Shown: positions 15,130-23,777 of the stretch, one piece after another
Layout of the letters: the number at the start of each line of letters is the position of its first letter
Numbering within the stretch: position 1 is the stretch's first letter
Source of the DNA: Lachnospiraceae bacterium
GTDB taxonomy: Bacteria; Bacillota; Clostridia; Lachnospirales; Lachnospiraceae
NCBI GenBank assembly: GCA_017503735.1
Contig: JAFVSN010000050.1
Coordinates: 29,778 to 93,777, forward strand
Direction of reading: 5' to 3'
DNA: 64,000 bases
Program-made: the position numbers and the translations under genes
The notes under the pieces: model-generated
The model's database searches: none
Told to the model about the DNA's origin: nothing
Seen by the model: only the letters and a program-made list of their open reading frames with translations

Positions 15130-17430
15130 ATGGCTGTAGATAAAGAACTTTTAGAGGGCATTTCCCTCATGACACAAGGAAAAGAAGAAGGTTTTAACCT
15201 TCTTTACTCCCATACATATAATTTCGTATATGCCCGTGCCCGGGCGGCTACAAAAACCGAGACCGACGCACAGGACCTGACTCAGGAGACCTTTCTCCAA
15301 GCCTATAAGGGAATTGCTTCTTTGGAAGACGCAAACAATGTCTATGCCTGGTTAGGAGGTATTGTGTATCGACAAGGAGCAAAATTTTATAATAAAACCA
15401 AAAAAGAACTTTTATTAAATGAAGACCAGGACTATATTTTTGACGAAGTAGAGGCTACGGATTTAGCGTCTCTTCCGGAAGAAAGCGCCCAGTTGAAAGC
15501 CACTTCGGATGTTGTTATGAATATGATTGAAGAGCTTCCGGAGGCACAACGTTCCGCTATCCTGTCCTTCTACTATGACCACATGAAAATAGAAGAAATC
15601 GCTAACGCTTTTGATTGTTCCGTAAACACCATCAAAAGCCGCTTAAACTACGCAAAAAAATTCTTAAAATCCAAAATAGAGGAACATCAGGCCCGCTACA
15701 GCTACAAACTCTACTCCCTCACTCCGGGAATTCTGTATTTTGCGTTACGCGGACTTCTGGGTTCCGACAACTACACCATGGCACCGGATACCGCCGAAAA
15801 AGTTTACCGCGTCGCTTGTGAATCCCTCGGTTTTACCGCATCTGCAGTCACGGCCGGAACTGCGGCTACCGCAGCAGCTTCCACCGCCTCTTCCGAGGCT
15901 GTAACCGTTGCCGCCACTGCCGGGACACAATCCTTAGCATCCGCAAGCACCGCAACGGCAACGGTTGCCAAAAGTACCGGGATTTTCGCAAAGTTTGCTG
16001 CCTTTTCCGCCGCAAAAAAAGTAGCTACCGTAGCTATTACCGTTTCCTTGCTGGGTGGTGGGGCAACCACTGCGGTTCTCCTTAATAACCAGACACCTAC
16101 ACCGCCTGCGGTTACCGCACCGGCGGAAACAGCCACTCCGGTCCCGACACCTCCCGCTCCTACAGCGGAAGCGACTCCGACCGTTACGGTAGCCGTGGTG
16201 GAGGAACCGCTCCCAACGGAAGCTCCGACACCGACCCTTACCCCTACACCTTGGCCTATCTACTTCAGAGAGTTATCGTTTACACCGTTTTCCAGAGAAC
16301 GCTACGACATATATGCGAGTAACTATGACATGGATTACTATTACCTTGACAATTTCAGCGTTCCGGCAAGTACAGCAGAAGATGAAAATTTCCGCTATCA
16401 AATTTTCAGCGGATATGCTTCCGTCTGTTATAAGGGAGGTCTGGGTACAAAAGTAGAATTCCCGTCCGAATACAATGGTGTTCCGATTCGGGCAATCTTC
16501 AAAAGCTGGTCGGAATCTCCGGAAAACACCTTTATAAACGAAGCGATTGCTCAGGTTGAAGAAGTAATCATTCCGGATACGGTATGGTGTTTGGGTAATA
16601 ACTGCTTTGAAAAATTTACGGCGTTAAAAAAGGTTACCTTATCGGATACTCTTCTGACAATTAACACCTATGCCTTTACGGAATGCGCTTCTCTGCAGGA
16701 ACTGGACATTCCGAAAAGCGTCCGTTTTATAGGTAATCAATTCATTTCCCATTGTCCGGGCGTACAAAATGTCTATGTTCACAGCGAAGACATCGAAACA
16801 TACCCGAGTACATTTGCTTTCAGTCCGATTACAGAGGCTACCTATATTCCGCTAGAAGATAGTGCTCCGACTATAGACGACATTACTCCGGAGCCGGAAA
16901 TACCGGCAGAAATACCGGACTCCGTAGACAATCCGGATTGGAGTTTTATTGACGGAACCCTTACAATTAAAAGCGGAATGCAAATGGTGGATTACACCAA
17001 GGAATATTCACCGTGGATCGCCTACCGCGACCGGATTGAGGTTCTTATCATCGAAGACGGTGTTTCCCATATCGGAAACTATGCATTTTTCTTCTGTGAT
17101 TACCTAAAAGAAGTTTACATCCCGGGCAGCGTTAAGGATATTGGAGGATATGCCTTCGCATACTGTCGGCGCATTGAAAAACTGGAGCTGGGTGAAGGTG
17201 TGGAAGTTATCGGAAATGCCGCTTTTTACGAAACACTTTCCCTAACCGAAGTAATCCTTCCTTCCACATTAAAACGAATACAGCTTCAGTCTTTCGAAAG
17301 AGCACAAAGACTGACGAACATAACTTTTCCGGAGGGACTGGAATCCATTTCCTACGGCGCTTTTCATTACACTCCGGAAGCCACCAGCAAAAAAGCCTAC
17401 GAGCTCTACAAACAACTCGGGGATAACTAA
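15130..17430 (+). CDS. Membrane-tethered ECF sigma factor with extracellular BspA-type leucine-rich repeats
   Basis: The 766-residue product starts with a complete ECF sigma factor: sigma-2 region (residues about 20-90, including DAQDLTQETFLQAYKGIASL) and sigma-4 region (about 125-180, LPEAQRSAILSFYYDHMKIE and the NTIKSRLNYAKK helix). An Ala/Thr-rich stretch (235-295) follows, then one hydrophobic segment (about 298-318, VATVAITVSLLGGGATTAVL), a Pro/Thr-rich spacer (320-380), and an outside part with LRR_5/BspA repeats (IEVLIIEDGVSHIGNYAFFF, VYIPGSVKDIGGYAFAYCRR, VILPSTLKRIQLQSF). The sigma domain would be in the cytoplasm and the repeats outside, so sensing and transcription control may reside in one chain with no anti-sigma factor. 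It lies between two lipoprotein genes with matching ECF-like promoters. Confidence 0.85.
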   Translation: MAVDKELLEGISLMTQGKEEGFNLLYSHTYNFVYARARAATKTETDAQDLTQETFLQAYKGIASLEDANNVYAWLGGIVYRQGAKFYNKTKKELLLNEDQDYIFDEVEATDLASLPEESAQLKATSDVVMNMIEELPEAQRSAILSFYYDHMKIEEIANAFDCSVNTIKSRLNYAKKFLKSKIEEHQARYSYKLYSLTPGILYFALRGLLGSDNYTMAPDTAEKVYRVACESLGFTASAVTAGTAATAAASTASSEAVTVAATAGTQSLASASTATATVAKSTGIFAKFAAFSAAKKVATVAITVSLLGGGATTAVLLNNQTPTPPAVTAPAETATPVPTPPAPTAEATPTVTVAVVEEPLPTEAPTPTLTPTPWPIYFRELSFTPFSRERYDIYASNYDMDYYYLDNFSVPASTAEDENFRYQIFSGYASVCYKGGLGTKVEFPSEYNGVPIRAIFKSWSESPENTFINEAIAQVEEVIIPDTVWCLGNNCFEKFTALKKVTLSDTLLTINTYAFTECASLQELDIPKSVRFIGNQFISHCPGVQNVYVHSEDIETYPSTFAFSPITEATYIPLEDSAPTIDDITPEPEIPAEIPDSVDNPDWSFIDGTLTIKSGMQMVDYTKEYSPWIAYRDRIEVLIIEDGVSHIGNYAFFFCDYLKEVYIPGSVKDIGGYAFAYCRRIEKLELGEGVEVIGNAAFYETLSLTEVILPSTLKRIQLQSFERAQRLTNITFPEGLESISYGAFHYTPEATSKKAYELYKQLGDN

Positions 17431-17472
17431 ACACGGTATTTTTTTCAAAATAGTAAATTTTTTCAAAATCAT

Positions 17473-17503
17473 AAAACCTTTTTTAAAGTCAACGGAACTA
17501 TAT
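17473..17503 (+). promoter_or_regulatory. ECF-like promoter of the lipoprotein gene at 17557
   Basis: AACCTTTT (17475-17482) and CGGAACTATAT (17493-17503) are separated by 10 nt, as before the CAP gene at 14014-14044. The downstream words CAGAAGGG and AAGTCCCCC are also conserved. Confidence 0.55.
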
Positions 17504-17556
17504 CACAGAAGGGATAAAAAAGTCCCCCAAAAAACATACAAAAAGGAGAAATGATT

Positions 17557-18201
17557 ATGAAAAAAACTACACTTATTTTCGCAACGATGATTGCAGCAAT
17601 GGTAACCTTAACCGCATGCGGAGGCAACAAAGCGGAAACAACGGGAAAAGAGAACCGTAACCCGGAAATAACCGAAGAAAGAGAAGATAGCAAGACAGAG
17701 AAAACCAAAGAAGACAAAAACAGTAAAATCAAAACGGTCTCGGAAGATGAAATCGTTGTCCGGGTCGGAGATGTGGAAATTCCGATCACCTCCACCTGGG
17801 GCGATCTGATGACTATCGCTTCTGAACAGGGATGGGCCATTGATACCTCCCTTATCCCGGATGAAGAAGCACAGAAGTTCAGCAAAAAGGGAACGATTCA
17901 AACTCCACAGGGAGAGCTTCTTGTTTCTCTGATGGCAAATGCCGATAAAACCGCAGCTGAAATAGAATACATTGCCTTGTCTCCGTTCTACATGGACTCC
18001 GATGATGCGGATATCCTTGGCATCAAGCCTGGTACCTCGTTAAAAAAAGTCGGAAAGACCTTTGAGTTAATCGAAGAAGATGGCGACAATTATTTCTACA
18101 AAGTAGACGAATTCGTCACTTTAAAAATCAGTTTGGACACCTACGAGGACAAAAATACGGTAAATATTATTCGTACCAAGTACTACAATAGAGAAGAGTA
18201 A
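17557..18201 (+). CDS. Small lipoprotein of unknown function
   Basis: The 214-residue protein has a lipoprotein signal (MIAAMVTLTAC, lipid Cys21), then about 45 residues rich in Glu/Lys/Thr, then a compact domain starting DEIVVRVGDVEIPITSTWGD. The pattern TWGDLMTIASEQGW ... GIKPGTSLKKVGKTFELIEE recalls small secreted domains common in Clostridia, but I do not recognise a named family. ATG 17557 is chosen over ATG 17551 because AAAAAGGAG then has normal spacing (8 nt). Its ECF-like promoter suggests control by the membrane sigma factor encoded immediately upstream. Confidence 0.75.
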   Translation: MKKTTLIFATMIAAMVTLTACGGNKAETTGKENRNPEITEEREDSKTEKTKEDKNSKIKTVSEDEIVVRVGDVEIPITSTWGDLMTIASEQGWAIDTSLIPDEEAQKFSKKGTIQTPQGELLVSLMANADKTAAEIEYIALSPFYMDSDDADILGIKPGTSLKKVGKTFELIEEDGDNYFYKVDEFVTLKISLDTYEDKNTVNIIRTKYYNREE

Positions 18202-18327
18202 ACGTTTGACTCGTTCAACATCGCAATGAATCCATCGGAAACTTATTCATTGCACCACAGAAACGCTTTCACCAGGGAGGTTTGAAATGACGGATTTGTG
18301 GTAATGAAAAAAGAATTATAATATTCA

Positions 18328-18357
18328 AAAAAGGCGACCCCCAGTCGCCTTTTTGTT
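18328..18357. terminator. Bidirectional intrinsic terminator
   Basis: AAAAAGGCGAC / GTCGCCTTTTT with a CCCCA loop, between the convergent lipoprotein and XRE regulator genes. It can serve both strands. Confidence 0.85.
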
Positions 18358-18365
18358 TTCATTGA

Positions 18366-18393
18366 CAAAGGTACTCCTATAGGAGTACCTTTG
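18366..18393. repeat. Perfect 28-bp palindrome
   Basis: The two 14-nt halves starting CAAAGGTACTCCTA are exact reverse complements of each other, with no mismatch and no spacer. It lies 9 nt beyond the terminator and 36 nt from the stop codon of the XRE gene. It has no T-run, so it is not a plain terminator; binding site or RNA-processing signal are possibilities. Confidence 0.8.
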
Positions 18394-18428
18394 CACCAAA
18401 TGTGACACTTTAAAAAATATACCGCCAA

Positions 18429-19352
18429 CTACGAAACCATCTTCTCCCTGCACCCCTCCGCCAGTCTCTTCGGCTCTGCAACTTCCGCCTCATACCCTCT
18501 TTCCTCTAACCACACAACCAACGAATTCCATACCGCATAAGCCTTTTGATACTCTCCCATTTCTTCATAACAAAATCCCTTTGACCACAGCACCGATGTC
18601 ATTTCGGAATTCAATGCAAACGCTTTATCCCAATAAGTAAAGGCCTCCTCATATCTTCCCAGCCTCTTACACAAATCCCCTCCGTAGGCATAAAGTAACG
18701 CTTCGTCTCCAAACTCCTTTTCCGCTTTCTGAAATACCTCTAAGGCTTTTTGATTTTCATTGGCATACAGATATGCCACAAGCAGATTGATATGACAGTG
18801 AAAATCGTGAGGCTGTTCCGTAAGCTTTCCCTCCTGCTCCTCGATGTTTTTCTCATTCTCTCCTGCCTGAGAACGCAGTAACATCCGCTGCCGTTCGATT
18901 TGATGATAGACCTCCGGGGCACTCTCCTCTCCCATGGCAAGCCCCTTCTCAAACAGCCGAATCGCCGCCTCCTTACAATCTGCCATATGATACTGATACA
19001 AAATCCCGTACAATCGCAAATCGTTCATGGTATAGGTCTGACTTTTCATTAGCTTATCATACTCCCGCTCTGCATTGTAAAAATCGCGTAGGTCCCGACT
19101 CGCTTCATACACCGACAAGAGCCTTGCGGCATAGTTTTCGTATGCCACCGATTGTTCCCTGTACAAATCATCCACCGTCACACAGTACAGTTTTGCTATC
19201 TCCGGAAGTATCATCACATCCGGCATGGTGGAACCGCACTCCCAACGGGAAAGGGATTTCGGCGATATATTCAATAACTGTGCTGCCTGTTCCTGAGTGA
19301 AATTTTTTGCGACCCGCAATCGTTTTAAATTCTCTCCAAAGATATTTTTCAT
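18429..19352 (-). CDS. XRE-family regulator with TPR-like C-terminus
   Basis: The 307-residue protein has an N-terminal HTH (about residues 4-58; LRVAKNFTQEQAAQLLNISP, then KSLSRWECGSTMPDVMILPE) and a long helical C-terminal part with TPR-like pairs such as LLYAYGGDLCKRLGRYEEAF and SVLWSKGFCYEEMGEYQKAY. This RRNPP-like layout (HTH plus TPR) often senses peptides, but no adjacent signal peptide gene is evident. ATG 19352 has AAGGAAGG at 8-nt spacing; a GTG 9 nt earlier lies too close to that site. A perfect 14-bp palindrome just upstream may be an autoregulatory operator. Confidence 0.8.
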   Translation of the reverse strand: MKNIFGENLKRLRVAKNFTQEQAAQLLNISPKSLSRWECGSTMPDVMILPEIAKLYCVTVDDLYREQSVAYENYAARLLSVYEASRDLRDFYNAEREYDKLMKSQTYTMNDLRLYGILYQYHMADCKEAAIRLFEKGLAMGEESAPEVYHQIERQRMLLRSQAGENEKNIEEQEGKLTEQPHDFHCHINLLVAYLYANENQKALEVFQKAEKEFGDEALLYAYGGDLCKRLGRYEEAFTYWDKAFALNSEMTSVLWSKGFCYEEMGEYQKAYAVWNSLVVWLEERGYEAEVAEPKRLAEGCREKMVS

Positions 19353-19378
19353 AGGATTCACCTTCCTTTATTATTCGT

Positions 19379-19392
19379 TTATCAGCTGATAA
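19379..19392. promoter_or_regulatory. Palindromic operator candidate upstream of the XRE gene
   Basis: TTATCAGCTGATAA is a perfect 14-bp palindrome located between a TATAAT-like -10 (minus strand, about 19401-19396) and the XRE start codon. This is a natural place for repression by the encoded regulator. Confidence 0.5.
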
Positions 19393-19543
19393 TTCTATTA
19401 TAAAGGAAAAGTGAAAGATGCGCCACCTCTCGGTTTGAGGGCAGGGTCTCAGAAATTGAGAATCGCCGTTCACACAAATATCATAGGTTTTTGTTATACT
19501 GGGTATAGAGCAAATATAACGATACTCTTACTTTGGAGGAATT

Positions 19544-20044
19544 ATGATTTCACTACGCTTAATGGAAGATACAATGGACGATTATACCGCACTACGCAGT
19601 TGGTTTTTGGAGCCGGAGTTACAAAAATGGGTTTGGTGTGATGAAGAAGGGGAACCGCCGGTTTCTTTGGAACGGGTCATCGAAAAGTATGGTCCGAGAG
19701 TAAAAAATCCCACCGATGTGTTTCCATACTTCATTTTACGGGACAACGAACCGATCGGCTTTATTCAATACTATTTCAGTAACACCACCACCATCGGTCT
19801 AGATATGTGGATCGGTATTTTAAAAGAACGAAGTAACGGCTACGGCACCGAAGCATTGAAGCAAATGGTTCAAATCATTCACAAAAAACACCCGCAGGTC
19901 AAGGAAGTTTTCATTGATCCGGACTTTGACAATATCGCCGCCATCAAGTGCTACTTAAAGGCAGGTTTTCAAGATACCGGCGAGACTATTTGGGATGACG
20001 GTGATGACTGCATGTTATTAAAGATATGTTTTGAGGATACGTAA
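19544..20044 (+). CDS. GNAT acetyltransferase, AacA-type
   Basis: The 166-residue product resembles the aminoglycoside 6'-N-acetyltransferase-like (Acetyltransf_8) branch: an early LRSWFLEPELQKWVW segment, FILRDNEPIGFIQYY, then GLDMWIGILKERSNGYGTEA, which includes the acetyl-CoA loop, and FIDPDFDNIAAIKCYLKAGF. Proteins of this branch include genuine aminoglycoside-modifying enzymes but also many with unknown substrates. ATG 19544 follows TTTGGAGGAATT. It is transcribed away from the XRE regulator and ends at a bidirectional terminator shared with the lipid-kinase gene. Confidence 0.78.
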   Translation: MISLRLMEDTMDDYTALRSWFLEPELQKWVWCDEEGEPPVSLERVIEKYGPRVKNPTDVFPYFILRDNEPIGFIQYYFSNTTTIGLDMWIGILKERSNGYGTEALKQMVQIIHKKHPQVKEVFIDPDFDNIAAIKCYLKAGFQDTGETIWDDGDDCMLLKICFEDT

Positions 20045-20075
20045 CGAACCCGACTTGACATCGGTACCCTTTTAA

Positions 20076-20107
20076 AAAAAGAACTCCTGATTTCATCAGG
20101 AGTTCTT
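20076..20107. terminator. Bidirectional terminator overlapping the end of the lipid kinase gene
   Basis: AAGAACTCCTGA / TCAGGAGTTCTT around a TTTCA loop, flanked by A- and T-rich stretches. The last codons of the minus-strand lipid-kinase gene (stop at 20096-20098) lie within it. Confidence 0.8.
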
Positions 20108-21013
20108 CACCACAATCGGAAACGCTTTCTGCACATTTTTTATCTCCACATCCCTATAAGTCCCGCCAAACTCTCCGTCCAGTGTCCAGTTTACCTCGTC
20201 CCTGCTTTTCACCTTCAAATAAGACGTCTTAAAGGACTCCATGCAAACCGCATCAAAGCTTTGCTTTACCAGAGAAATCACAATGTCATTCAATTCCGCA
20301 AAGGTTGCCGGACGCCGTATCAAAATCACTTCAAACTTCCCGTCGTCAAAGGAAACGTCCTTTCCGGTAATGTTTTTAAATCCTCCCACACTTAAGGAGT
20401 TGGTAATCATTCCGTAGATGTAATTCCCCTTCATAACACCTTCGTCATGCTCAATCTGCATCTCATAAGACTGAATGGAAGACAAGCTCTTCACGCCCTC
20501 CAATATGTAGGCCACATGACCGAAGATGTTTTTCCACTGCTGGTTCGTGGCATAAGAAACCTCGGTAAACAACCCGAAGGCTGCAATATATACAAAATTC
20601 TCGCCGTTAAACGTTCCGGCATCGCAAAGAAACGGCTTCCCTTGAATTATGGTCTCCGTTGCCTCCCCAATGTCATCCGACAATCCGAGACTTCTGGCAA
20701 AATCATTGGTACTGCCCGTCGGAATATAGCCCACCGGCGTACTTACACCGCTTTTTATAAGCCCGTCTACCGTTTCCCGCAAGGTGCCGTCGCCGCCACT
20801 GCAAACAATCAAATCATACTGTCCGGCATCTCTCTCCTGTATCCGTCTGCAGGCATCCCCCCGCGCCTGGGTCGGACAGACCGTCACCGTACCGTTGGCT
20901 TTTACGAAAGTATTCACTATTTCATGAAGATTTTTTACAATCGTCCCTTTTCCGGCTTTCGGATTATACACAAACAAAATCCGCTTTGTTTCATTTTCCG
21001 ATCCTTTTCCCAT
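20096..21013 (-). CDS. Diacylglycerol kinase-like lipid kinase (DagK/YegS family)
   Basis: The 305-residue protein has the catalytic signature of the DAGK family: FVYNPKAGKG near the N-terminus, CSGGDGTLRETVDGL (GGDGT nucleotide loop, about residues 66-80) and VGYIPTGSTNDFARSLGLS. Such enzymes phosphorylate diacylglycerol or related lipids at the membrane with ATP and Mg. Length is normal. The open frame extends to 21121, but ATG 21013 has GAGAGGAAGG just before it and matches the family start. It is single-gene and convergent with the GNAT gene. Confidence 0.87.
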   Translation of the reverse strand: MGKGSENETKRILFVYNPKAGKGTIVKNLHEIVNTFVKANGTVTVCPTQARGDACRRIQERDAGQYDLIVCSGGDGTLRETVDGLIKSGVSTPVGYIPTGSTNDFARSLGLSDDIGEATETIIQGKPFLCDAGTFNGENFVYIAAFGLFTEVSYATNQQWKNIFGHVAYILEGVKSLSSIQSYEMQIEHDEGVMKGNYIYGMITNSLSVGGFKNITGKDVSFDDGKFEVILIRRPATFAELNDIVISLVKQSFDAVCMESFKTSYLKVKSRDEVNWTLDGEFGGTYRDVEIKNVQKAFPIVVKNS

Positions 21014-21213
21014 GATCCTTCCTCTCCGATTACTTAACAAATCAATGTCCCTTACAGTTCCAAAGTATACTACGGGGAAAGGATTTTTGCAACCACGACC
21101 ACCGAATTCCATTTGGTACAAACACTTTTAATCAAACTTAACACTATCTTTTCCTATCCCTCTTATGCTATACTTTATCATGAAATAACAAAAGAAAGGA
21201 ACTGACTTTTCCT

Positions 21214-21996
21214 ATGAAACAAGCATTTCGTGCCGGTCTTGCCACCGCAAAACTTTGCTTAAAAGAACAAAGCTATTTCGGCTTTGCAAACCTTCTGGCA
21301 CAGTATCTTTTGCAAGCGGGTGGTCTGGCTGCACTGTTGATGATATGGCGTTCCCTGTTTCTGCAAGGCGTGGATTTAGAGGGAATGCATCTTTCACAAT
21401 TTTATACTTATACGGTACTGTCCACCATACTGGCACCGCTTTTAAATATCCATACGCCGGCCTCGGGCTGGCTCCACGACGGCACCATGTTGGGACTGTA
21501 TCAGCGTCCGGCGGGAGTATTTGCCCAGCTGGCTGCACATACCGTAGGCGGTTGGGGCATGCGGCTTTTGTGCCTCTCTTTGCCTGTGCTTTTGATTTCT
21601 CTTGCCTGCGGACTGGATATGCGTCCGGCGAGCCCGTGGTTTTTCTTATCACTGCTCTTATCGGTACTCCAGGGCTTTGCGGTAGATTTTTTATTTGCCT
21701 GTCTGTTAATCCGCATGCGGAATCTGGAATGGACGGTACATTGTCTCAGAGAAGCACTGACCGCATTGTTAACTGGTTCTTTAATTCCTTTTGCCATTCT
21801 GCCTTGGGGCATCGGAGACTTTTTGCAGTTGTCCCCGTTCGGCACTCTGGCAGGAGCCCCGTTAGGGATTTATACGGGGTTGTCGGAACCGGGACTTCTT
21901 ATTGTTACACAGATTATCTGGAACGTAATTTTGTGGCCTCTCGCCATCTATTGCTTTCAAGCTTCCGGAGAAAGGATGGTGTCCTATGGCGGATAA
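21214..21996 (+). CDS. ABC-2 type permease 1 of a COG4586/4587/3694-like exporter
   Basis: The 260-residue protein has about six hydrophobic segments and no other domain. It starts with MKQAFRAGLATAKLCLKEQS and carries the PFGTLAGAPLGIYTGL loop late, as in the ABC2_membrane_6 permeases that form a trio with a second permease and a NatA-like ATPase. The two following genes supply both partners. The next gene starts inside its last codons (11-nt overlap), indicating a tight operon. The ribosome site (AAAGGA) is about 14 nt from the ATG, longer than usual. A TATACT -10 box lies near 21170. The cargo is unknown. Confidence 0.8.
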   Translation: MKQAFRAGLATAKLCLKEQSYFGFANLLAQYLLQAGGLAALLMIWRSLFLQGVDLEGMHLSQFYTYTVLSTILAPLLNIHTPASGWLHDGTMLGLYQRPAGVFAQLAAHTVGGWGMRLLCLSLPVLLISLACGLDMRPASPWFFLSLLLSVLQGFAVDFLFACLLIRMRNLEWTVHCLREALTALLTGSLIPFAILPWGIGDFLQLSPFGTLAGAPLGIYTGLSEPGLLIVTQIIWNVILWPLAIYCFQASGERMVSYGG

Positions 21997-22831
21997 AATA
22001 AAAGGATTGTTCCGTCTCTGGAAATTGTATGCCCGCATGGACTTACACTGGCTGTTGCAGGATAAAGCCACGGTGCTTCTTGTGGTCATCACGGAAACCC
22101 TAAGCAACCTGTCCGGCATGGCAGGCGTCTTGCTGCTCGCCGTCCGGTTCGGCGGTGTGGGGGGCTTAACCGCAGATGAAATCTTATTTATGCTGGGCTT
22201 TTTTGAACTGGCGGACGGCCTTGGCTGGATGCTGTTCGGAAATTATAACGTGATTCACATCAGTCGTCGTATCGGCAGAGGTCAGGTAGACCATATGCTC
22301 ATTCAACCGAGACCGTTGTGGATGCAACTTCTTACGGAGGGCTTTATGCCTTTTTCCGGCTGTCACGGACTGATTATCGGCATTGCCCTGACTGCCGTCT
22401 CGGTAGCCCGGCTTGATATGACATTGTCACCGGTCTGGTTCTTGCTGTTACTTTACTACCTTGTGATTCATATCATATTACGGTTGTCCCAAAGCTTCCT
22501 TTACGGCTCTGCGGCCTTTTATAAACCGGTAGCCTGCGAGGAAATCTCCAGCATGATTTTAGATATGAACAGCCAATTGGGACGATTCCCGCTGTTCGGA
22601 CTACCGGGATGGTTAGGTGCCCTGTTACATACGGTTCTTCCTATCGGCCTGCTGGCCTATTTCCCGGCACTGGCATTGTTAAAAGACTTGGGGAAACCCA
22701 CAGAACTTGCTTTCCCGTTTGTCGTGGCAGGCCTGTTTCTCACCGCCGCCCTGATATGCTTTAAGAAAGGACTTTCACACTATGCAAAATACAGTTGTAA
22801 CCGATACAAAGAAATGGGACACCGTTGTTAA
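21986..22831 (+). CDS. ABC-2 type permease 2 of the exporter
   Basis: This 281-residue membrane protein with about six hydrophobic segments begins on a cytoplasmic amphipathic stretch (LFRLWKLYARMDLHWLLQDK). The ISRRIGRGQVDHMLIQPRPL segment is a hallmark of this permease family (cytoplasmic loop between helices). It overlaps the first permease by 11 nt and the ATPase by 50 nt, so the three are translated together. It would pair with permease 1 as a heterodimeric channel. Confidence 0.8.
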   Translation: MADKIKGLFRLWKLYARMDLHWLLQDKATVLLVVITETLSNLSGMAGVLLLAVRFGGVGGLTADEILFMLGFFELADGLGWMLFGNYNVIHISRRIGRGQVDHMLIQPRPLWMQLLTEGFMPFSGCHGLIIGIALTAVSVARLDMTLSPVWFLLLLYYLVIHIILRLSQSFLYGSAAFYKPVACEEISSMILDMNSQLGRFPLFGLPGWLGALLHTVLPIGLLAYFPALALLKDLGKPTELAFPFVVAGLFLTAALICFKKGLSHYAKYSCNRYKEMGHRC

Positions 22832-23777
22832 TATCGAAGGTGTTACCAAATATTTCGACCAAAATCGTCCGGTCTCGTTATTCAAACGGGAGAAGCATCG
22901 CATCTATGCCTTAAAGGATGTGTCTTTCACCTTACAAAAAGGCGAATTTGCTGCTTACGCCGGGCCAAACGGTGCAGGAAAATCCACCACCTTTAAGCTT
23001 CTCTCCGGTATGCTCTGTCCGCAAGAGGGAACGGTCCGTATTTTCGGCATGGACCCGCACAAGTCCCGCATCCCGGTGATGCGGCGTACCGGGATTTTAT
23101 TCGGCAACCGCAGCGAGCTGTGGTGGGACCACCCGGTTCGCGCTTCCTTTGAATGGAAAAAGGAAGTCTGGGATATTAAAGATACCGACTACCGCCGGGT
23201 TTGTGAAGAACTGACGGAGCTTCTTTCTCTGGGCGACCTCTGGAACAGCTACGCCAGAGAACTGTCCCTCGGTCAGCGCATGCGGGCTAACCTGGCTCTG
23301 ATGCTCCTGCACGAACCGGAACTGGTGCTTTTAGATGAACCGACCCTAGGCCTTGACGTCCTTGCCAAACGACAGATGATTGAATTCTTAAAAAAAATCA
23401 ATCGAGACAAACAGGTAACCATTCTGGTTACCTCCCACGACATGGACGACTTAACCGAAATGGCAAACCGGATTTTACTTATCAACGAAGGACAGCTTGC
23501 CTTTGACGGCGATTATGAACAGCTCATTCGTATGACCGGCGACAACCGGGTCATCAAGCTGACCGCAAAAGGAGACGCACCAATCCTTTCCGGAGCGTCC
23601 TTTGTAGATACGGTGGACGGAAAGCATCTGTACCGGTACGATGCAAGCAAAATTTCCGTACCGGAGCTTTTCGGAAACATTTCTAAGTTGCCGATGGTGG
23701 AGGATGTGGAGCTTGGACATGAAGCCATTGAACAAGTCATTGCGAGATTATATGAGGATTGGAGGAAGGCGGAGTAA
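22782..23777 (+). CDS. ABC transporter ATPase (COG4586-like)
   Basis: The 331-residue ATPase has Walker A GPNGAGKST (about residues 66-74), the signature LSLGQRMRANLALMLLHEPE, Walker B LVLLDEPTLGLD and the switch His in VTSHDMDD. The N-terminal VTKYFDQNRPVSLFKREKHR segment and the GILFGNRSELWWDHPVRASF loop are characteristic of the COG4586 subfamily, which works with two ABC-2 permeases such as those just upstream. The start ATG 22782 lies within the preceding gene; a weak AAAGGA site is about 10 nt upstream. Export is the likely direction, since there is no solute-binding protein. Confidence 0.88.
   Translation: MQNTVVTDTKKWDTVVNIEGVTKYFDQNRPVSLFKREKHRIYALKDVSFTLQKGEFAAYAGPNGAGKSTTFKLLSGMLCPQEGTVRIFGMDPHKSRIPVMRRTGILFGNRSELWWDHPVRASFEWKKEVWDIKDTDYRRVCEELTELLSLGDLWNSYARELSLGQRMRANLALMLLHEPELVLLDEPTLGLDVLAKRQMIEFLKKINRDKQVTILVTSHDMDDLTEMANRILLINEGQLAFDGDYEQLIRMTGDNRVIKLTAKGDAPILSGASFVDTVDGKHLYRYDASKISVPELFGNISKLPMVEDVELGHEAIEQVIARLYEDWRKAE

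Noticed and set aside
18284-18320. Micro-ORFs MTDLW and MKKEL behind AGGGAGG
   Set aside because: Five codons each, directly before a terminator and with no hairpin logic; they could be remnants of a lost gene, but nothing supports function.
21255-22001. 248-residue frame in the +2 register over the first permease gene
   Set aside because: No ribosome site, and its product has mixed Cys/Arg/His composition; the permease frame has membrane helices and operon overlap.
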